From: Pelagibacterium flavum
Lineage (GTDB): Bacteria; Pseudomonadota; Alphaproteobacteria; Rhizobiales; Devosiaceae
Reading direction: 5' to 3'
NCBI RefSeq assembly: GCF_025854335.1
Contig: NZ_CP107716.1
Span: 675,001 to 739,000, forward strand
DNA: 64,000 bases
A program made the position numbers and the translations under genes. Numbering within the stretch: position 1 is the first letter of the stretch; every line of letters begins with the position of its first letter. Under the pieces are notes generated by a model. That model ran no database searches and was not told where the DNA came from. It saw only the letters and a list, made by a program, of their open reading frames with translations. Positions 1-10,720 of the stretch are shown piece by piece.

Positions 1-1055
<1,055 letters not shown>

Positions 1056-1138
1056 TCTCATTTACCTATAATCGCAGCACCAGGTGCTGAAGATCATCAA
1101 AAGACCAGTTCACGAAATACAACAGACAGGTTTGTTTG

Positions 1139-1255
1139 ATCTGGTGGCTATGGCGAAGTGCCCAGAACCCGATCCCATTCCGAACTCGACCGTTAAACAC
1201 TTCAGCGCCAATGGTACTGTGTCTTAAGGCACGGGAGAGTAGGTCGCCGCCAGAT
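1139..1255 (+). rRNA. rrf: 5S ribosomal RNA
   Basis: The gene begins TCTGGTGGC and ends GCCGCCAGAT, so the two ends pair as the 5S terminal stem. The internal CCCGATCCCATTCCGAACTC and GGGAGAGTAGG blocks are typical 5S sequence. It sits about 80 bases after the 23S gene and just before a strong terminator, so it is the last RNA of this operon; no tRNA-fMet follows it here. Confidence 0.95.
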
Positions 1256-1296
1256 CTAACAAGCCTGTCAAAACCCTTCTCAATACAAAACAACAA

Positions 1297-1331
1297 AAGC
1301 CCCCGAAGCAGAAATGCTCCGGGGGCTTCTT
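1297..1331 (+). terminator. rRNA operon terminator
   Basis: AGCCCCCG and CGGGGGCT pair with an inner AGCA-GAAA-TGCT hairpin, followed by a short T-rich run. It lies about 40 bases after the 5S gene and would end the rRNA operon. The inverted arms are also active in the opposite orientation, facing the MFS pseudogene. Confidence 0.8.
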
Positions 1332-2505
1332 GCGTTCAAAAAACCAAACGCACCACAAACAAAAAACCAGACGCACACCAGAAAAGGACCAGTGAAAAAG
1401 AAAGCAAAACACGCCCAAAAACGCAGAGAGCCGTCAGGGGGAAGTGCGCATCCCAAGGTGCGCTCCGGTTGCCCGACATCAAGCTGTTCGAGATGAAAAG
1501 CCGTTGGCAAGCAAAAACAACAACGAAACAATCACGGCAAGCAGGGCCATAACGACCCAGAGCACGAAGCCACCAAACCAGTAGAGCAGCCCGCCACCGA
1601 CGAGCGGTGCGAGCGCAAAGCCGAAGACGCTGAATGAAAAGGCGCCAAAATAACTGCCCTTCATTTCAGGCACGGCCAGGCGGTCGATGATGATGCTCAT
1701 TGTGGGAAACAGGATGGCCTCGCCAAGGCTGAGAACGACCATGGCGGCGAGCAGTGCATAGGGCGGATCGACCGGCGTTAGCGCAAAGCCAAGAAATCCT
1801 GCGGCGAACAAGGCGACACCGATCATGGCACGCAGGAACGGGGATATTCCGGCCGTCAGCTTGAGCAGTGGAAACTGAAAGATGACGATGGTGGTCGCGT
1901 TGGTCCCGATCAGAAACGCGTACAGAGTGGCGATATCGACGACGGACTGCTGTTGAAGATACTGCACGAGACCCGCGTCGATCTGGCCGTAGGCAACTGA
2001 AGCGAGCAGCCCGGCAATAACAAAGAGCACAAATGCGCTGTCTCGCCGCAAAACGTTTATGACGTCACCGAGCGTGAAATTGCCGGCCATCGCCGATCCC
2101 TTTAGCGGGCGCTCGATATTGAATACCACTGCCGCTGCGGCGAGATAGGCCGCATAGATCGCGCCGACCAGCAAAAATGTCGTCTGTTGACCTGTCAGGC
2201 CCGCGGCCGCACCGAGCATCGGCCCAAGGGCGGCGCCGACATTGAGTGCGAAATAGCGTACGTGCAGAGCCATATCCTTGACCTCGCGGTCCTCGACCAT
2301 GTCTGTCATCAGCGCGCGACCGGGGTCTTCGACCATGGGGCGTGCGAATGCCTGCAGCAGTGTGCCGGCAAACAGCAGAGCGAGGCTGTCGGCGGTGCCC
2401 AGAATAATCATTGCGAGGACTGAAAGAGCCAGACCGACGGACATTATTTTCCTGCGGCCGAGCTTGTCGGAGTGAATAGCCCCGAGTTTCGTGGACACCC
2501 TCGGG

Positions 2506-3366
2506 TTAGTTTTCCTGCTGTCGTTCGAACTCGACGGGTGACAGCATCCCGTTCCGGACGTGCTTTCGTTTTGGGTTGTAGAACATTTCGATGTAGTCGA
2601 ACACGTCCTGCCTTGCCTCTTGGCGTGTTCGATAGGTTCTGCGCCGTATCCGCTCACGCTTGAGCAGATTGAAGAAGCTTTCTGCCACAGCGTTGTCGTG
2701 GCAATTCCCCCGTCGGCTCATTGAATGCTCAAGATTGTGATGCTTGAGAAATGCTGCCCAGTCCATGCTGGTGAACTGGGAACCCTGGTCGGAATGAATC
2801 AGGACCTTGTTCTTGGGCTTTCGACGCCACACTGCCATGAGCAAAGCCTGCAACACGACGTCGGTTGTCTGGCGGCTGTGCATTGACCAGCCGATGACAC
2901 GACGTGAGAACAGGTCGATGACAACGGCCAGATAGGCAAAGCCTTCCTGGGTTCTGATGTAGGTGATGTCGGTCACCCACGCCCTGTCTGGAGCCTCCAC
3001 ATCGAACTGGCGGGCCAAGGTATTGTCGACCACGATCGAGGGCCTGCCGCCATAGGAGCCGGGCCGTCGCTTGTAGCCGATCTGCGCCTTGATCCCGGCA
3101 AGCCTCGCAAGACGAGCAATGCGGTTGGCACAACTGGTCTCTCCCTGATCGAGAAGGTCGTCATGGAGCTTGCGGTAGCCATAGACCCTGCCGCTTTCCT
3201 TCCAGGCATTGCTGATGAGCTCCGTCTGACGTGCATCTTCCAACGCCCGCTTGCTCAGCGGATTCTTCAGCCACGCGTAGAAACCGCTGGGTCGGATGCG
3301 CAGGCAACGGCACATTGCCCGAACCGTGAACTGCTGGCGATGCTCGGCAATGAACGCGTATCTCAC
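2506..3366 (-). CDS. IS3-family transposase OrfB
   Basis: This is the catalytic half of the transposase, with an rve integrase core. The DDE residues are visible: D in WVTDITYI, D in HSDQGSQFTS and E in AVAESFFNLLKRE. An HTH_21-like region precedes the core. The frame overlaps orfA by 4 bases, and in this family a programmed -1 frameshift normally joins OrfA and OrfB into the active OrfAB protein. Length (286 residues) is normal for the family and no damage is seen. Confidence 0.93.
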   Translation of the reverse strand: MRYAFIAEHRQQFTVRAMCRCLRIRPSGFYAWLKNPLSKRALEDARQTELISNAWKESGRVYGYRKLHDDLLDQGETSCANRIARLARLAGIKAQIGYKRRPGSYGGRPSIVVDNTLARQFDVEAPDRAWVTDITYIRTQEGFAYLAVVIDLFSRRVIGWSMHSRQTTDVVLQALLMAVWRRKPKNKVLIHSDQGSQFTSMDWAAFLKHHNLEHSMSRRGNCHDNAVAESFFNLLKRERIRRRTYRTRQEARQDVFDYIEMFYNPKRKHVRNGMLSPVEFERQQEN

Positions 3367-3638
3367 TTTGCATCCTTGGCGAAATACGCGGTGGCTTTTT
3401 TTAAGATGTCGCGCTCCTCGGTGACGCGCGCCAGTTCCTTCTTCAGTCGCCGGATCTCTGCTGTTTGATCCACATCGTCCGATCCCGAGGGCTTAGAGAA
3501 CTTCTTTTTCCAAGCATAGAGCGAATGCGGGCTCACGCCGAGACGCTTCGAAACCTCCGCAACGGGGTATCCCCGCTCGGTAATCTGCGCGACCGCATCA
3601 CGCTTGAACTCATCACTGAAATTGCCAGACCGCATCAT
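3363..3638 (-). CDS. IS3-family transposase OrfA
   Basis: This 91-residue protein has the IS3 OrfA layout: an N-terminal helix-turn-helix (roughly residues 5-50, with FSDEFKRDAV and YPVAEVSKRLGVSPHSLY) that binds the terminal repeats, then a leucine-zipper-like tail (IRRLKKELARVTEERDILKKA). It lies just inside the right end of the IS and overlaps orfB by 4 bases. Confidence 0.9.
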   Translation of the reverse strand: MMRSGNFSDEFKRDAVAQITERGYPVAEVSKRLGVSPHSLYAWKKKFSKPSGSDDVDQTAEIRRLKKELARVTEERDILKKATAYFAKDAK

Positions 3639-4031
3639 GGCCTCCTTGCCTCAAATTTAGGGAAGAAGGCGTCCAGAAATCTAGGGGCTATTCAGAGAGA
3701 TACCCGACATAGAAGCCGAAAATGACGCCAGCAGCAGTGGCCAGAGCCAGAAAGAGACCGACTTCAAATTCATTGAGACCGAACTTCCGATACAGAAGGA
3801 TGGCCAGAAAGGGCCAGATCATGAACAGCGCGAACCGGCCCGCAAATGTCGAGAGGATCACAAGCCAAATTGTAAGATTGAACTGGCGAATTGCGGCGAG
3901 CATGTCTGTCGGCCCTTGTTCACTCCGACGAATCGCGCCGGCACGTGCGAGCGGCACGTTAGTGCTGTTGGCAATGGCGGCAAACCCGATTAATGCGGGT
4001 AGCAAAGGCGCCATCAGACGAGGTTAGAACC

Positions 4032-4652
4032 ATGCCACGCTTCCACTCCTACGATCCGGCGCAGGGCCATGGGCTGCCCCATGATCCGATCAAGGCAATC
4101 ATAGCGCCGCGACCGATCGGCTGGGTGTCTTCAATCGATAAGGAAGGTCGCGCTAACCTCGCGCCCTACAGTTTCTTCAACATGTTCTGCTCGGCGCCCC
4201 CGATCCTGATTTTCGGGAGTGAGGGACGCAAGGATTCCGTGAACAACATCGAAGCGACGGGTGAGTTTGTCTATAATCTGGCCACCCGGCGCCAAGCCGA
4301 GGCGATGAACATAAGCTCGGGTACTTTTGCTCCGGATGTCGACGAGTTCGAAGAAGCCGGGCTGGAAAAGCTAACCTCGAATGTCGTGGAGCCACCGCGG
4401 GTTGACGGCGCGCCGGCAAGCTTTGAATGCAAGCTGCTCGAAATCAAGCCGCTCGTGGATCTGGATGGAAACCGGCTGGCGCCCGAACTTGTGATCGGGC
4501 AGGTGGTGCGGGTCCATATCGACGCCGATTACCTCACCGATGGACTCTTTGATATTGAAAAGGCAGGGACAATTGCCCGGTGCGGCTATCGTGGCGACTA
4601 TGTGGAGGTAACGTCGGTCTTTGAGATGATGCGCCCGGTGGTTGGACGGTAA
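4032..4652 (+). CDS. Flavin reductase family (FMN-binding split barrel) protein
   Basis: The protein carries the flavin-reductase-like split-barrel domain over almost all of its 206 residues, with the family block PRPIGWVSSIDKEGRANLAPYS near residue 25 and the following SFFNMFCSAPP. Such proteins bind FMN; some reduce flavin for a partner oxygenase, others have no known partner. The start at 4032 is chosen because an upstream GAGGTT can serve as ribosome site and homology begins at PRFHSYDP; an earlier in-frame start at 3993 is less likely. It is transcribed away from the broken MFS gene. The substrate is unknown. Confidence 0.85.
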   Translation: MPRFHSYDPAQGHGLPHDPIKAIIAPRPIGWVSSIDKEGRANLAPYSFFNMFCSAPPILIFGSEGRKDSVNNIEATGEFVYNLATRRQAEAMNISSGTFAPDVDEFEEAGLEKLTSNVVEPPRVDGAPASFECKLLEIKPLVDLDGNRLAPELVIGQVVRVHIDADYLTDGLFDIEKAGTIARCGYRGDYVEVTSVFEMMRPVVGR

Positions 4653-4762
4653 GACTTCATTAAGCGCTGTGGCTAAGCTTGCCCCCATCCTGTCCAAAAT
4701 TGGTCGTGATCGTGCGGCAGGACAGGAAATCGATACAGTTTCTCCAAATCATCACGGCTGCA

Positions 4763-5659
4763 ATGAAAGTTTCACGTCGCCATTTTATGGGCACTGCTGG
4801 TGCGTTTGCGCTGGCCGGAGGCCTGTTTCCTAGCGCAGCGCAGGCCGTTTCCCTCATGGATCCGTTCAATCTGCCCACGGCGGTCGATGGCGGCGTCATG
4901 AAAATGGGGGATGGTATCGCCTATGCTGGCGGACCGCGTGGCAAGCTCGATGTCTATGTGCAACAGAACCCCAAGGGCAACGCGCCGGTCGTGATGTTCA
5001 TCTATGGCGGCGGCTGGAGTCGGGGAGAGCGCTGGGAATATGATTTCGTAGGGCGCGCACTTGCATCGCGGGGTTTTGTTACGGTCATTGCCGATTACCG
5101 GTTGGTACCGGAGGTCACCTATCCCGCCTTCCTCTATGACATTGCGGTTGCGGCCAAATGGGTCGAGGACAACATCACCACTTTCGGGGGCAATCCCGAC
5201 AAGCTGTTTCTGGCCGGCCATTCGGCCGGGGCCTACAATGCAGTGATGCTAGGTCTCGACCCCACCTTTCTGCGTGAGGCGGGATCGACGCTCAAGGTTC
5301 GCGGCATTGCCGGGCTTGCGGGGCCCTATGATTTCTATCCGTTTGAATTCAACGAAGTGCGCGAGGCATTCGGCTATGCGCCCAACCCTGAGGGCACACA
5401 GCCGGTTCGGCTTGTGACGCCATCGGCGCCGCCAATGTTTCTGGCAGCGGGAAATCTCGATCTGATCGTCAAGACCGATAACACGACGGCATTGGCCGCC
5501 AAATTGCGCGAAAACAACGTGCCGGTTGATGAGCGCTATTACGACGGGATTGGGCATATGGAGATCGTTACGGCTCTGGGCGCGATGCTGCGCTGGCGCG
5601 CGCCGGTTCTTGATGACGTTGTGAACTTTTTCGCCAGCCTGGGTGCGCTTGACGCTTGA
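4763..5659 (+). CDS. Tat-exported alpha/beta hydrolase (esterase-like)
   Basis: The N-terminus SRRHFMGTAGAFALAGG has the twin-arginine signal pattern, ending near AAQA, so the enzyme is probably exported folded to the periplasm. The body is an alpha/beta hydrolase of the BD-FAE/esterase type: oxyanion loop IYGGGWSRGE, nucleophile elbow GHSAGAYNA, a late Asp in GNLDLIVK and His in GIGHMEI. The oxyanion box reads YGGGW rather than the usual HGGGW. A close paralogue follows 67 bases downstream. The start at 4763 places the Tat motif at the N-terminus. The substrate is unknown. Confidence 0.85.
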   Translation: MKVSRRHFMGTAGAFALAGGLFPSAAQAVSLMDPFNLPTAVDGGVMKMGDGIAYAGGPRGKLDVYVQQNPKGNAPVVMFIYGGGWSRGERWEYDFVGRALASRGFVTVIADYRLVPEVTYPAFLYDIAVAAKWVEDNITTFGGNPDKLFLAGHSAGAYNAVMLGLDPTFLREAGSTLKVRGIAGLAGPYDFYPFEFNEVREAFGYAPNPEGTQPVRLVTPSAPPMFLAAGNLDLIVKTDNTTALAAKLRENNVPVDERYYDGIGHMEIVTALGAMLRWRAPVLDDVVNFFASLGALDA

Positions 5660-5726
5660 GGGCATCGAACCGTTTTGGAGCCAGAACGCATGAAACCATG
5701 TGCCCCCTTCAAACGTAACAAGAGGC

Positions 5727-6617
5727 ATGGGTCTTAAAACGCGTGCCCTTGTATGGGCGGGAGTACTTATTTTGGTGGCAATTTCGGGACTTTTCGGAAT
5801 TGCTAATGCGTTTTCGCCCGTCGGCATTTTCAACGCACTGGTGCCCAAGGATGGCGGCGTTACAGTCGAGCGCAATATGCCGTTCGGTGTTCACCCGCGG
5901 CAAAAGCTCGACATCTATCGGCCTGCCAATGATGAAACCGGGCTTCCGGTCATCTATTTCAGCTATGGCGGCGGTTGGGAAGCCGGTGACAAGCAAGAGT
6001 ACGGCTTTGTCGGTCGGGCTCTGGCAGCACGCGGATATGTGACGGTCATTGCCGACTATCGGTTGGTGCCTGAGGTCGTGTTTCCCGATTTCATCGCCGA
6101 CAACGGGTTGGCCGTCCAATGGATCGCCGACGCCATTGGAAGCTATGGTGGGGATCCGGGCCGAATGGTTCTCATGGGGCATTCGGCGGGAGCCTACAAT
6201 GTCATGATGTTGGCACTCGATCCCGAGTTCGGGGTCGATGTTTCAAATGTCAGGGCCATAGTGGGCCTGTCGGGGCCGTATGACTTCTACCCGTTCGACG
6301 TCTCGCAATCCCAGAATGCGTTCGGCGATTTTCCGCAGCCCGAGCAGACCCAGCCGGTCAATCTCGTGTCGGGAGGCCTGCCACCGGTGCTTCTGGGCCA
6401 TGGAGACAAGGACGAGACGGTTTTTCTGCGCAATTCGGTGGCATTGGCCGAAAAGATGACCGAGAACGGGGTCGACGTTTCGCTCAAAGTCTATGAAGGG
6501 GGCAATCACGCCGATACGCTCGTGTCATTGGCGATGCCGCTCCGCTGGCGATATGGGGTACTTGAGGACGTGCTGGCGTTTCTCGACGACCACACAGTCT
6601 CGATCCGGATTCGCTAG
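5727..6617 (+). CDS. Membrane-anchored alpha/beta hydrolase, paralogue of the preceding gene
   Basis: This protein shares the YGGGWEAGD oxyanion loop, the VTVIADYRLVPEV block and the GHSAGAYN nucleophile elbow with its upstream neighbour, so the pair arose by duplication. Instead of a Tat signal it has a single hydrophobic N-terminal helix (about residues 5-25), which suggests anchoring to the inner membrane. The ATG at 5727, preceded by AAGAGG, is preferred to a GTG at 5700. Its stop codon overlaps that of the convergent aminotransferase in a shared CTAG. Confidence 0.83.
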   Translation: MGLKTRALVWAGVLILVAISGLFGIANAFSPVGIFNALVPKDGGVTVERNMPFGVHPRQKLDIYRPANDETGLPVIYFSYGGGWEAGDKQEYGFVGRALAARGYVTVIADYRLVPEVVFPDFIADNGLAVQWIADAIGSYGGDPGRMVLMGHSAGAYNVMMLALDPEFGVDVSNVRAIVGLSGPYDFYPFDVSQSQNAFGDFPQPEQTQPVNLVSGGLPPVLLGHGDKDETVFLRNSVALAEKMTENGVDVSLKVYEGGNHADTLVSLAMPLRWRYGVLEDVLAFLDDHTVSIRIR

Positions 6618-7780
6618 CGTTTAAGAAAGCGCTCCAGGCGCTCAAGTCCAACAGCGATTTTTTCGGGCTTTGCGGCAAAGCACCAGCGCAACCATCCTTC
6701 CCCTTCAGGTCCGAAGGCGCTACCAGGCGCCAGGCCCAGCCCGTAGTCGGCGACAAGGGCTTTGGCGGTTGCCATATCGTCCCGCTCACCGTCGATGCGG
6801 AAAAAAGCGTACATGGCGCCACCGGCATCGGGAATGTCGATGCGGCCCATTTGTGACAGGCCATCCAGCAGAGTGTAGCGAGACGCTGCCAGGCCGGACT
6901 TGAGCGCGGCGATGGTTTCCTCGCCCCTTGGATCAGTCAGCGCAGCCAGACCGCCCTTCTGGATGAACGATGGGGCACAGGAGGTGTTGTACTCAATGAC
7001 TTTCGGCACGTCGGGCATTATTGCCTGAGGAAGGGTCAGCCAACCCAATCGCCAGCCGGTCATGCGCCAGGACTTGGAAAAGGAATTGACGCGAATGATA
7101 CGGTCTTGAGGTTCGGCATGTCGGAGCATGGAGGGGGCGGCATTGCTGCCATCAAAAACAAGTCGTTCGTAAACCTCGTCGGTCAGAACCCAGATGCCGT
7201 GCCTGCGGCAATGCTCAAGGATCGCCTTTTGCGTTTCCTCATCGAGAGTGAACCCGGTGGGGTTGTTGGGGGCGTTGACGATCACCATTCGTGTTTCGGG
7301 GGTGATCGTGTCGAGCAATCGGTCGAGGTCCAGCGACCATTTGCCATCGACAACGCTCAAGGGAAAGCGAACGATGTCGGCTCCCAAAAGCCGTGGTGCT
7401 TCGGCGATGTTTGGCCAGATGGGGGTGATGACAACCACCCTGTCTCCAGGCGAGACGATGAGCTGGTTTGCAATCATCAGGGCCGAGACACCCGAACCGG
7501 TGATGGCGATCCGCTCGAGACTGGACGCTATGCCTTGCAGCTTGCTTTCATAAGAAGCAACGGCCTCGCGTAGTTGCGGTAGGCCAAGATTGTGGACATA
7601 GAAGGTTTCACCCTCGGCCAATGCCTTTTGGGCTGCTTCGCGGATGAAGGGTGGCGTTACTTCATCTCCCTCGCCGAACCAGAATGCGGCGATGTCGGTT
7701 CGGCCCATGCCGGCATTGGCGATGTCGCGGATGCGCGAGGACGAGAGGGCCGAAACCTGAGGCCGAGCAGTGGCAGACAT
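6614..7780 (-). CDS. PLP-dependent aminotransferase, class I/II
   Basis: This 388-residue protein is a fold-type I aminotransferase. Visible are the substrate and cofactor blocks NAPNNPTGF, VLTDEVYERLVFDG and the PLP lysine in SFSKSWRMTGWRLGW, and a C-terminal Arg-containing stretch LRWCFA. It follows the polyamine-type ABC genes by 14 bases and probably belongs to their operon, which fits catabolism of the imported amine or amino acid; this role is an inference. The ATG at 7780 is preferred; a TTG at 7798 would overlap the permease stop. Confidence 0.85.
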   Translation of the reverse strand: MSATARPQVSALSSSRIRDIANAGMGRTDIAAFWFGEGDEVTPPFIREAAQKALAEGETFYVHNLGLPQLREAVASYESKLQGIASSLERIAITGSGVSALMIANQLIVSPGDRVVVITPIWPNIAEAPRLLGADIVRFPLSVVDGKWSLDLDRLLDTITPETRMVIVNAPNNPTGFTLDEETQKAILEHCRRHGIWVLTDEVYERLVFDGSNAAPSMLRHAEPQDRIIRVNSFSKSWRMTGWRLGWLTLPQAIMPDVPKVIEYNTSCAPSFIQKGGLAALTDPRGEETIAALKSGLAASRYTLLDGLSQMGRIDIPDAGGAMYAFFRIDGERDDMATAKALVADYGLGLAPGSAFGPEGEGWLRWCFAAKPEKIAVGLERLERFLKR

Positions 7781-7794
7781 AAGAGGACTTTCGC

Positions 7795-8595
7795 TCAAGC
7801 ATTGGACTGACGGCGAGCACCGATAATGGTGGCGGCGACAACACCGATGGCAACGATTGCGATGATGATGGTGGCGAGCGCGTTGACGTCTGGCGAAACG
7901 CCGAGGCGGATTTTCGAGAAGATCACCATGGGCAGCGTGGACGACCCCGGCCCTGAAACAAAGCTCGCGATCACCAAATCGTCCAGAGAGAGCGTGAAAG
8001 CCAGAAGCCAGCCCGCAATAAGCGCCGGGGCGATGATGGGCAAGGTAATATCGAAGAACACTCGCAAGGGCGTTGCGCCCAGGTCCATCGCCGCTTCATC
8101 GAGCGAGCGGTCCATATCCACGAGGCGCGAGCGGACGACGACGGTGACATAGGCCATGCAGAAGGTGGAGTGGGCGATAGTAATTGTCGTAAAGCCGCGA
8201 CCGCCGGGCCAGCCGATCAGCGCTTCCATGGACACAAACAGCAAGAGGGACGAAAGGCCGGTGATCACTTCGGGCATGACAAGAGGCGCCGAGACCATGC
8301 CGGTCAGCGCCGTCTTGCCGCGGAACGTTCCGATCCGGGTGAGAGCGATACCGGCCAGCGTGCCGAGCACTGTGGCAATGGTGGCGCTGACAGCGGCAAT
8401 CTGCAGGCTCAAGAGCCCAGCGGCCACCACCTGCGAGTCATTGAACAGCGATGCGTACCAACGCAGGGAAAATCCGGTCCACACCGTGACCAACCGGCTT
8501 TCGTTGAACGAGAACACAACAAGCGAGACGATCGGCGCATAGAGGAACACAAATCCGATGATCGCTATGATGATGGTGAAATATCCGCGCCTCAT
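7795..8595 (-). CDS. potI: ABC transporter permease, PotC/PotI/YdcV type
   Basis: This inner-membrane permease has about six helices and the binding-protein-dependent EAA loop (DEAAMDLGATPLRVFFDITLP, split here as EAAMDLGATP...). The start MRRGYFTI at 8595 overlaps the stop of the upstream permease gene (ATGA overlap). It is the last transport gene of a four-gene set that matches spermidine/putrescine importers. The gene symbol reflects family, not proven substrate. Confidence 0.88.
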   Translation of the reverse strand: MRRGYFTIIIAIIGFVFLYAPIVSLVVFSFNESRLVTVWTGFSLRWYASLFNDSQVVAAGLLSLQIAAVSATIATVLGTLAGIALTRIGTFRGKTALTGMVSAPLVMPEVITGLSSLLLFVSMEALIGWPGGRGFTTITIAHSTFCMAYVTVVVRSRLVDMDRSLDEAAMDLGATPLRVFFDITLPIIAPALIAGWLLAFTLSLDDLVIASFVSGPGSSTLPMVIFSKIRLGVSPDVNALATIIIAIVAIGVVAATIIGARRQSNA

Positions 8596-9548
8596 GCCTC
8601 TTTCTCCACAACGGCGTTTTGCGCACGGCTGAGGAGCATGATCGGGACCACGAGGATCACCAGCATAACGATGGCGACGGCCGAAGCGACCGGCCAATCT
8701 CGATTGGCAAAGAACTCGTCCCAAAGCACGCGTCCGATCATCAACGTATCGGCACCACCCAGCAGCGAGGGGATGACGAATTCACCGATGGCGGGGATAA
8801 AGACCAGCATTGAGCCGGCAATGACGCCGGGCATCGAAAGTGGAAGCGTTATGGTCAGGAATGTCATGAAGGGCCGCGCACCGAGATCGGCAGAGGCTTC
8901 GATAAGGCTCTGATCGAGTTTGACCAGCGCAGTGTAGATCGGGAGGATCATGAAGGGCAGGTAGGTATAGACGATACCCACAAACACAGCCCCTTCGGTC
9001 TGAAGCATGGTAATCGGCTCATCGGTGATGCCGAGCCCGATCAGAGCGTTGTTGATGATGCCGTTGCGGCCCAGAAATCCCATCCACGCATAGACCCGCA
9101 AAAGAAATGACGTCCAGAAGGGAAGGATGACGAGCATGAGCAGCAGGTTGCGGTATTTGTCGTCGGACCGCGCAATGAACCACGCCATGGGGTAGGCGAG
9201 GACCAACGAGATGACCGTCGAGATCGCCGCGATGCGAACCGAATTGATGTAGGCGTTGGCGTACAGCGCGTCCTGCAGGATGAACAGGAAGTTCGAAAAA
9301 TGCAGCGTGATGGACAGGGATTCGTCGGCACCCCAGATGAACATGGGCAGATAGGGCGGCTGGCCCAGCGCAAAAGCGCTGAGAGCGATCTTGAAGACGA
9401 CGAGCAACGGGATCAGGAAGAATATCGCCAGCCATAGGGAGGGGCCCAGAATTACCGCGCTGCGTCCGGAAATCCCCAGCCGGCGCAGACCGTTGGTGAT
9501 GAATGTCCACGCCCTGCGCCGGGGAGATGTGAGACCGCCCGTGCTCAT
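8592..9548 (-). CDS. potH: ABC transporter permease, PotB/PotH type
   Basis: The 318-residue protein has about six membrane helices and the EASADLGARPFMTFLTITLP coupling loop that meets the ATPase. Its long N-terminus before the first helix is common in PotH proteins. It overlaps both neighbours by 4 bases, so translation is probably coupled along the operon. Confidence 0.88.
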   Translation of the reverse strand: MSTGGLTSPRRRAWTFITNGLRRLGISGRSAVILGPSLWLAIFFLIPLLVVFKIALSAFALGQPPYLPMFIWGADESLSITLHFSNFLFILQDALYANAYINSVRIAAISTVISLVLAYPMAWFIARSDDKYRNLLLMLVILPFWTSFLLRVYAWMGFLGRNGIINNALIGLGITDEPITMLQTEGAVFVGIVYTYLPFMILPIYTALVKLDQSLIEASADLGARPFMTFLTITLPLSMPGVIAGSMLVFIPAIGEFVIPSLLGGADTLMIGRVLWDEFFANRDWPVASAVAIVMLVILVVPIMLLSRAQNAVVEKEA

Positions 9549-10687
9549 GAGGTCAGCACCGCCCCGGCATCGGGCTCCCAGGAGATGAAGACCTTTTCGT
9601 CCCAGCTGATGGATTCCGGATCATAGCGTGAGACATTGGTCTGCGAGACATGGATGCGCTTGCCGCTGTCGAGCACGATGCGGAAGACGCTCATGTCACC
9701 GAGATAAGCCACGTCCTCAACCAGCCCATGGGTGACGTTGGCATCACCATCGGGGCGTTCGCGCGACAGCACCATCTTTTCTGGTCGGATGGCGTACCAG
9801 AGGGTCTGTTCGGGCGCGCAATCGACACCGTGAGAGACATAGATATCGCAACCGGCCTCGACCGAGGCATCGATACGGATGTGATCGTCCTCGTCTTCTG
9901 TGACCACCCCTTCGAACATGTTAACTGATCCGACGAACCCGGCAACGAAGCGGGAGTTTGGGAACTCGTAGATCTCCTGTGGTTCACCGATCTGGGCGAT
10001 CTTGCCGTCGTTCATCACCCCGATGCGGGTCGAAAGTGTCATGGCTTCTTCCTGATCGTGGGTCACCACGATGAAGGTAACGCCAAGGCTCTCCTGGATC
10101 TTGACCAGTTCGTACTGGGTTTCTTCGCGCAGCTTCTTGTCAAGCGCGCCGAGGGGCTCGTCAAGGAGGAGCAGCTTGGGGCGCTTGGCCAGTGAGCGCG
10201 CCAGAGCGACGCGCTGGCGCTGGCCGCCCGAAAGCTGGTGCGGCTTGCGTTTGGCGAAGGGCTCGAGACGGGTGAGCTTTAAAAGCTCTGCGACACGGTC
10301 AGAAATGTCGGACCGCGCCATCCCCTCACGCTTGAGGCCGTAGGCGATGTTGTTTTCAACACTCATATGCGGAAAGAGCGCATAGGACTGGAACATCATG
10401 TTGATGGGGCGCTGATAAGGAGGGACATTGGCCATGTCCTGACCGTCGATCTCGATGGAGCCCGTGGTGATCGATTCGAACCCGGCCAGCATGCGCAAAA
10501 GTGTCGACTTGCCCGAGCCCGATCCTCCGAGCAGGCAGAAGAGTTCACCCTTGTAGATGTCGAGAGACACATCGTCGACGGCGTAAACGTCGCCGAATGT
10601 CTTTGTGACGTTGCGAATGCGCACAAACGGTTTGGCGCCCGCATCACGCCAGGGGCGCGCATCGGCGGCGATCTGAGGCTTTTTCAA
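9545..10687 (-). CDS. potG: ABC transporter ATPase, PotA/PotG type
   Basis: The ATPase shows Walker A GGSGSGKST, the Q-loop, the signature LSGGQRQRVALARS, Walker B LLLLDEPLGALD and the H-loop THDQEEAM. A C-terminal TOBE-like regulatory domain of about 110 residues follows, as in PotG. No ATG lies before the first beta strand; the TTG at 10687 with GGGGA about eight bases upstream is the best start, a second TTG lies at 10735. A hairpin separates it from the substrate-protein gene upstream. Confidence 0.87.
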   Translation of the reverse strand: MKKPQIAADARPWRDAGAKPFVRIRNVTKTFGDVYAVDDVSLDIYKGELFCLLGGSGSGKSTLLRMLAGFESITTGSIEIDGQDMANVPPYQRPINMMFQSYALFPHMSVENNIAYGLKREGMARSDISDRVAELLKLTRLEPFAKRKPHQLSGGQRQRVALARSLAKRPKLLLLDEPLGALDKKLREETQYELVKIQESLGVTFIVVTHDQEEAMTLSTRIGVMNDGKIAQIGEPQEIYEFPNSRFVAGFVGSVNMFEGVVTEDEDDHIRIDASVEAGCDIYVSHGVDCAPEQTLWYAIRPEKMVLSRERPDGDANVTHGLVEDVAYLGDMSVFRIVLDSGKRIHVSQTNVSRYDPESISWDEKVFISWEPDAGAVLTS

Positions 10688-10720
10688 AAGAGGATTTCCC
10701 CATCCCCGAACAACGGAATT

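Larger units (their letters stand above)
2473..3694 (-). mobile_element. IS3-family insertion sequence, 1222 bp
   Basis: The ends are imperfect inverted repeats of about 27 bases starting TGAATAGCCCC at both sides, with the TG...CA termini usual for IS3 elements. A 3-bp target duplication GAG flanks it (2470-2472 and 3695-3697). Two overlapping transposase frames fill it. The intact ends, clean duplication and open frames suggest a recent insertion that may still be active. Confidence 0.93.
1479..3903 (-). pseudogene. MFS transporter split by an IS3 element
   Basis: A major facilitator superfamily permease is cut in two. The 5' piece (3903 down to 3695) codes for the first helices, starting at an ATG with AAGGG eight bases upstream. 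The 3' piece (2472 down to 1479) codes for the rest. Removing the IS and one copy of the 3-bp duplication GAG rejoins the reading frame exactly and rebuilds motif A of the family, GYLSDKLGRRK, in the loop between helices 2 and 3. The rebuilt protein would be about 400 residues with about 12 helices. The substrate cannot be read from the sequence. The 3' piece alone stays open into the IS but lacks helices 1 and 2, so it is not expected to work. Confidence 0.9.

Noticed and set aside
1479..2657. Intact 392-residue MFS protein
   Set aside because: Its N-terminal 60 residues are IS3 sequence; helices 1 and 2 lie beyond the IS.
7248..7262. Joint motif copy (TGAACCCGGTGG) outside the island
   Set aside because: Only one half matches and it is inside the aminotransferase gene.
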